Below are positions 61,421 through 64,000 of a stretch of DNA of 64,000 bases, one piece after another; the stretch's first letter is position 1; every line of letters begins with the position of its first letter. A program made the translations under genes and the position numbers. The notes beneath the pieces were generated by a model that was not told the origin of the DNA, did no database searches, and saw only the letters and a program-made list of their open reading frames with translations. The stretch comes from Desulfovibrio sp. (GTDB taxonomy: Bacteria; Desulfobacterota; Desulfovibrionia; Desulfovibrionales; Desulfovibrionaceae), in the NCBI GenBank assembly GCA_031272405.1, contig JAISTW010000027.1, positions 1 to 64,000 of the forward strand, given 5' to 3'.

Positions 61421-64000
61421 ATGCCGACCAAGTCATTGCCCCTGAAAGAGCGCCTGAACCTCGCCGACGATCCCGTTTTTTTGATGGACGGCACGGCTTT
61501 TTTGTACAGAAGCTTTTTCGCCAATCAGCATTTGCGCCGTTCCGACGGTTTCCCCACAGGGGCCCTGACCCTTCTCGCCCGCCTGCTGCTGCGCATCCTG
61601 CGGGGGGAAAACCCGCGCTGGCTGCTTTTTGCGCTGGACGGCAGGGGAGAGAATTTTCGCCACAAAATATACCCCCTGTATAAGGCCAATCGCGACGCCA
61701 CGCCGGAACATCTCGTCGCGCAGATCGAGCCCTCCAAACGGCTGGTGCGCGCCCTCGGGCTGCGTCTGGAGGTCTCCAGCGGCTGCGAGGCTGACGACTG
61801 CATCGCCTCCCTGGCCGCCCGTTTTTCCCTTGAGCGGCCCGTCGTCATCGTCAGCGGGGACAAGGACCTGAAGCAGTGCCTGTCGCCTTCCGTCTTTATG
61901 TGGGATCCCGCCGGCGGCAGGGAAAAGCTGGTGACCGAACAGAGCTTCGTCGAGGAGAGCGGCGTGCTGCCCGGCCAGTGGCCGGACGCGCAGGCCCTGA
62001 TCGGGGACGCCAGCGACAATATCCCCGGCGTGCCGGGCATTGGTCCGGCCGCCGCCGGACAGTTGTTTTCCGTCTGCCACGGCCTGGAGGACATCCGCGA
62101 CAATCTCGCCCGACTGCCGGTCAAATTCCAAAAGAAACTCCAGGGGCATCTGGACAAGGCCTTTGTCTGGCGCCAGCTCACGACCTTGTCCCGTACGGAA
62201 TGCGCGGACCTGAGCCTTGACGATCTGGCTGTGCGGCCCTGCCGCGCAGAGGAAATACGGGCCCTTTGCGGGGAATTCGAGCTCGCCGCCCTGCGCGGGA
62301 GCGTGGAAGCGCTGTTGCGCGCGCGCCCCGGCCCGGATATGGGGTCTTCCGGCGGCAAAGCCGTTTCAACGGGACTGAAGGCGAAACAGGGGCAGGGCAG
62401 TCTGTGGGAAGCCGTTCCCCATCGGGACGAAGCGGCGTGCAGGGAGGCCCGCTGCCCCGAAGATTTGCCGGACTGCGCCGGGCGGGTGGCCGTCGTCCTT
62501 GCCGGCGGGGCGGGGATCGTGCTGGGCCTTGCCCCCGCGGACGGGGCGGCGGACGACATGACGGAGGCGCGCCGCGTCTGGAAGGGGGACGGTTCGGCCC
62601 TGCTCTCCTGGCTCGCCCGCGCGCGGCGGGTGGTGTGCGACGATTTCAAGAAGCTGCTGGGCCTCGCGGGAGACGCGCCCGCCGGGGCCCTGGAGGCCCT
62701 TGTCCGGAAAAGTTTCGATCTGGGCCTCGCCGACTGGCTGACCGAGCCAGACGAGGGCGACTACAGCCTCGCCCATATCGCCTCCCGTCTGGGACGCGCC
62801 CGCCCCGGACTGAACGCGCGGCGTCCGCGGGATCTGGCGATCATGGCCGAGCTGCTGCGGGCGCGGCTGCGCGACAACGGGCTGGAACAGCTTTACGTGG
62901 ACATGGAAATGCCCCTGGTTCCCCTGCTTGCCGATATGGAGCGGGCGGGCATAGCCATTGACCCGAATGCCTTCAGCGCCTTTCTGGCCGAAGTGCGGCG
63001 GGAAATAGACAGCCTCGTCGCCGGCGTCTGCGCCCTGGCCGGCGTCCGTTTCAATCTGCGCTCCGCGCGGCAGCTGGGCGAGGTTCTCTACGGGCGTCTG
63101 GGCCTGCCCGCGCCGCGCAGGACGCGCGGCGGGCAGGCTTCCACCGCTCAGGAAAGCCTGGAAAAACTTGCCGGCCGCCACAAAATCGTGGACCTCATCC
63201 TCCAGTACCGCAAATACGAGAAGCTGCGCTCCACCTATCTGGAACCCCTGCCGCGCCTGCGGGACGCCCGGGGGCGCGTCCACACCACCTTCAACCAGAA
63301 GGGCACGGCAACGGGCAGGCTTTCGTCCAGCAATCCCAATCTGCAGAACATCCCGGCGCGCGGGGAACTGGGACGCCGCATGCGCGCATGCTTCATCGCC
63401 GCGCCCGGCCATGCGCTGGTCTGCGCCGACTATTCCCAGATCGAGCTGCGCGTGCTGGCCCACATGTCCCGCGACGCCGCCCTGCTGGACGCCTTTCGCC
63501 GCAATGAGGACATACACGCCCGCACGGCGGCCCTCATCTACGACGTCCCCCCGGAGCGCGTCAGCCCCGACCAGCGGCGCGACGCCAAGACGGTGAACTT
63601 CGGCCTGATCTACGGCATGGGCGCGCAGAAACTGGCCCAGGATCTCGGGATATCCGCGCCGCAGGCCAGGGCCTTCATCGAACGCTATTTCGCCCGTCTG
63701 GCCGGGCTGAAATCCTTTTACGCCCACGTAGCGGACCAGGCCCAACAGGACGGCTTCGTCGTCACCCTGGGCGGACGCCGCCGTTTTTTGCCCGGCATCG
63801 GCTCCGCCAACGGCCAGACAGGGGCCCAGGCGCGCCGTCAGGCCGTCAACACCGTCATTCAGGGTTCGGCCGCCGACATCATCAAGCTGGCCATGCTGGC
63901 CGTCGCCAGCGACGCCGAGCTGCGCGGCCTGAAGGCCCGCCTGCTTTTGCAGGTGCATGACGAACTGGTGCTCGAGGCCCCGAAGGAAAACGCCCCGGCC
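61421..64000 (+). CDS. polA: DNA polymerase I, N-terminal 860 residues (runs off the window)
   Basis: Open from ATG 61421 to the window edge. 5' nuclease domain: VFLMDGTAFLYRSFFA, LLFALDGRGENFRHKIYPLYKANR, EADDCIASLAA, VSGDKDLKQCL, LIGDASDNIPGVPGIGPAAA. The central 3'-5' exonuclease-like domain (about residues 340-490) lacks the DxE, NxxxD and YxxxD catalytic residues. Polymerase domain: TATGRLSSSNPNLQNIP, ALVCADYSQIELRVLAHM (motif A), RRDAKTVNFGLIYGMG (O-helix motif B), LQVHDELVLEAP (motif C). It should repair and process Okazaki fragments but probably not proofread. Confidence 0.96.
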   Translation, partial: MPTKSLPLKERLNLADDPVFLMDGTAFLYRSFFANQHLRRSDGFPTGALTLLARLLLRILRGENPRWLLFALDGRGENFRHKIYPLYKANRDATPEHLVAQIEPSKRLVRALGLRLEVSSGCEADDCIASLAARFSLERPVVIVSGDKDLKQCLSPSVFMWDPAGGREKLVTEQSFVEESGVLPGQWPDAQALIGDASDNIPGVPGIGPAAAGQLFSVCHGLEDIRDNLARLPVKFQKKLQGHLDKAFVWRQLTTLSRTECADLSLDDLAVRPCRAEEIRALCGEFELAALRGSVEALLRARPGPDMGSSGGKAVSTGLKAKQGQGSLWEAVPHRDEAACREARCPEDLPDCAGRVAVVLAGGAGIVLGLAPADGAADDMTEARRVWKGDGSALLSWLARARRVVCDDFKKLLGLAGDAPAGALEALVRKSFDLGLADWLTEPDEGDYSLAHIASRLGRARPGLNARRPRDLAIMAELLRARLRDNGLEQLYVDMEMPLVPLLADMERAGIAIDPNAFSAFLAEVRREIDSLVAGVCALAGVRFNLRSARQLGEVLYGRLGLPAPRRTRGGQASTAQESLEKLAGRHKIVDLILQYRKYEKLRSTYLEPLPRLRDARGRVHTTFNQKGTATGRLSSSNPNLQNIPARGELGRRMRACFIAAPGHALVCADYSQIELRVLAHMSRDAALLDAFRRNEDIHARTAALIYDVPPERVSPDQRRDAKTVNFGLIYGMGAQKLAQDLGISAPQARAFIERYFARLAGLKSFYAHVADQAQQDGFVVTLGGRRRFLPGIGSANGQTGAQARRQAVNTVIQGSAADIIKLAMLAVASDAELRGLKARLLLQVHDELVLEAPKENAPA

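Noticed and set aside
62366..63958. 530-codon minus-strand frame
   Set aside because: Antisense to polA, whose nuclease and polymerase motifs are unmistakable.

Overview
The window looks like the chromosome of a GC-rich sulfate- or sulfite-respiring bacterium of the Desulfovibrionaceae type. The support is a haem b / CCG-domain iron-sulfur redox pair of the HdrED/DsrMK/TmcBC kind, indolepyruvate:ferredoxin oxidoreductase, the three-gene de novo NAD route, a class I fructose bisphosphatase, and an rpsU-yqeY-mutS2-dnaG-rpoD macromolecular-synthesis cluster. Species cannot be decided from the sequence.

Layout. 1-0.9 kb: end of an RTX adhesin and a PIN-toxin remnant. 1-6 kb: nitroreductase, an unexplained leader region, and a sulfate ABC importer (sbp-cysT-cysW-cysA). 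6-10.8 kb: nadC-nadA-nadB plus a class V aminotransferase on the minus strand. 11-15 kb: MgtE transporter, diguanylate cyclase, hotdog thioesterase, Tim44-like membrane protein. 15.1-21.05 kb: a complete type II-C CRISPR-Cas9 locus. 21-27.8 kb: minus-strand housekeeping run (pcm, pgsA, ftsB, TPR, lipoprotein, fbp, tsaD). 27.9-37.6 kb: LytM peptidase, metal-binding membrane protein, folK, then rpsU to rpoD and a thermonuclease. 37.8-41.9 kb: redox pair, strong terminator, thiH. 41.9-47.3 kb: cardiolipin synthase and a 1322-residue protein that looks like a complete phosphorelay with every phospho-accepting residue missing. 47.5-52.8 kb: Nudix-like protein, rimI, tpiA, secG, Smr protein, alkylsulfatase. 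52.8-54.2 kb: wreckage of an integrative element beside tRNA-Ser(CGA). 54.3-64 kb: TPR protein, nadD, proA, YfgM-like protein, iorAB, D,D-carboxypeptidase and the 5' part of polA.

The CRISPR locus is the most distinctive part. It has 14 repeats of 36 bp with 13 spacers, then cas1 on the plus strand, then cas2 and cas9 on the minus strand, then a tracrRNA on the plus strand. cas1 is inverted relative to cas2-cas9, and the cas1 and cas2 stop codons overlap. Each repeat carries a promoter-like sequence with a 17-bp spacer, as known for Neisseria type II-C arrays. The 3' half of the predicted tracrRNA is antisense to the last codons of tsaD, so one stretch of DNA appears to encode both RNA hairpins and a protein C-terminus.

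Other points are the tRNA-Ser island remnant (fragments of integrase, Rpn nuclease, DUF433 and HicB fused at visible breakpoints), the pseudo-phosphorelay protein, and several enzymes with eroded motifs (Nudix box, IorA iron-sulfur ligands, Pol I proofreading domain). All assignments come from reading motifs by eye; no database search was run.
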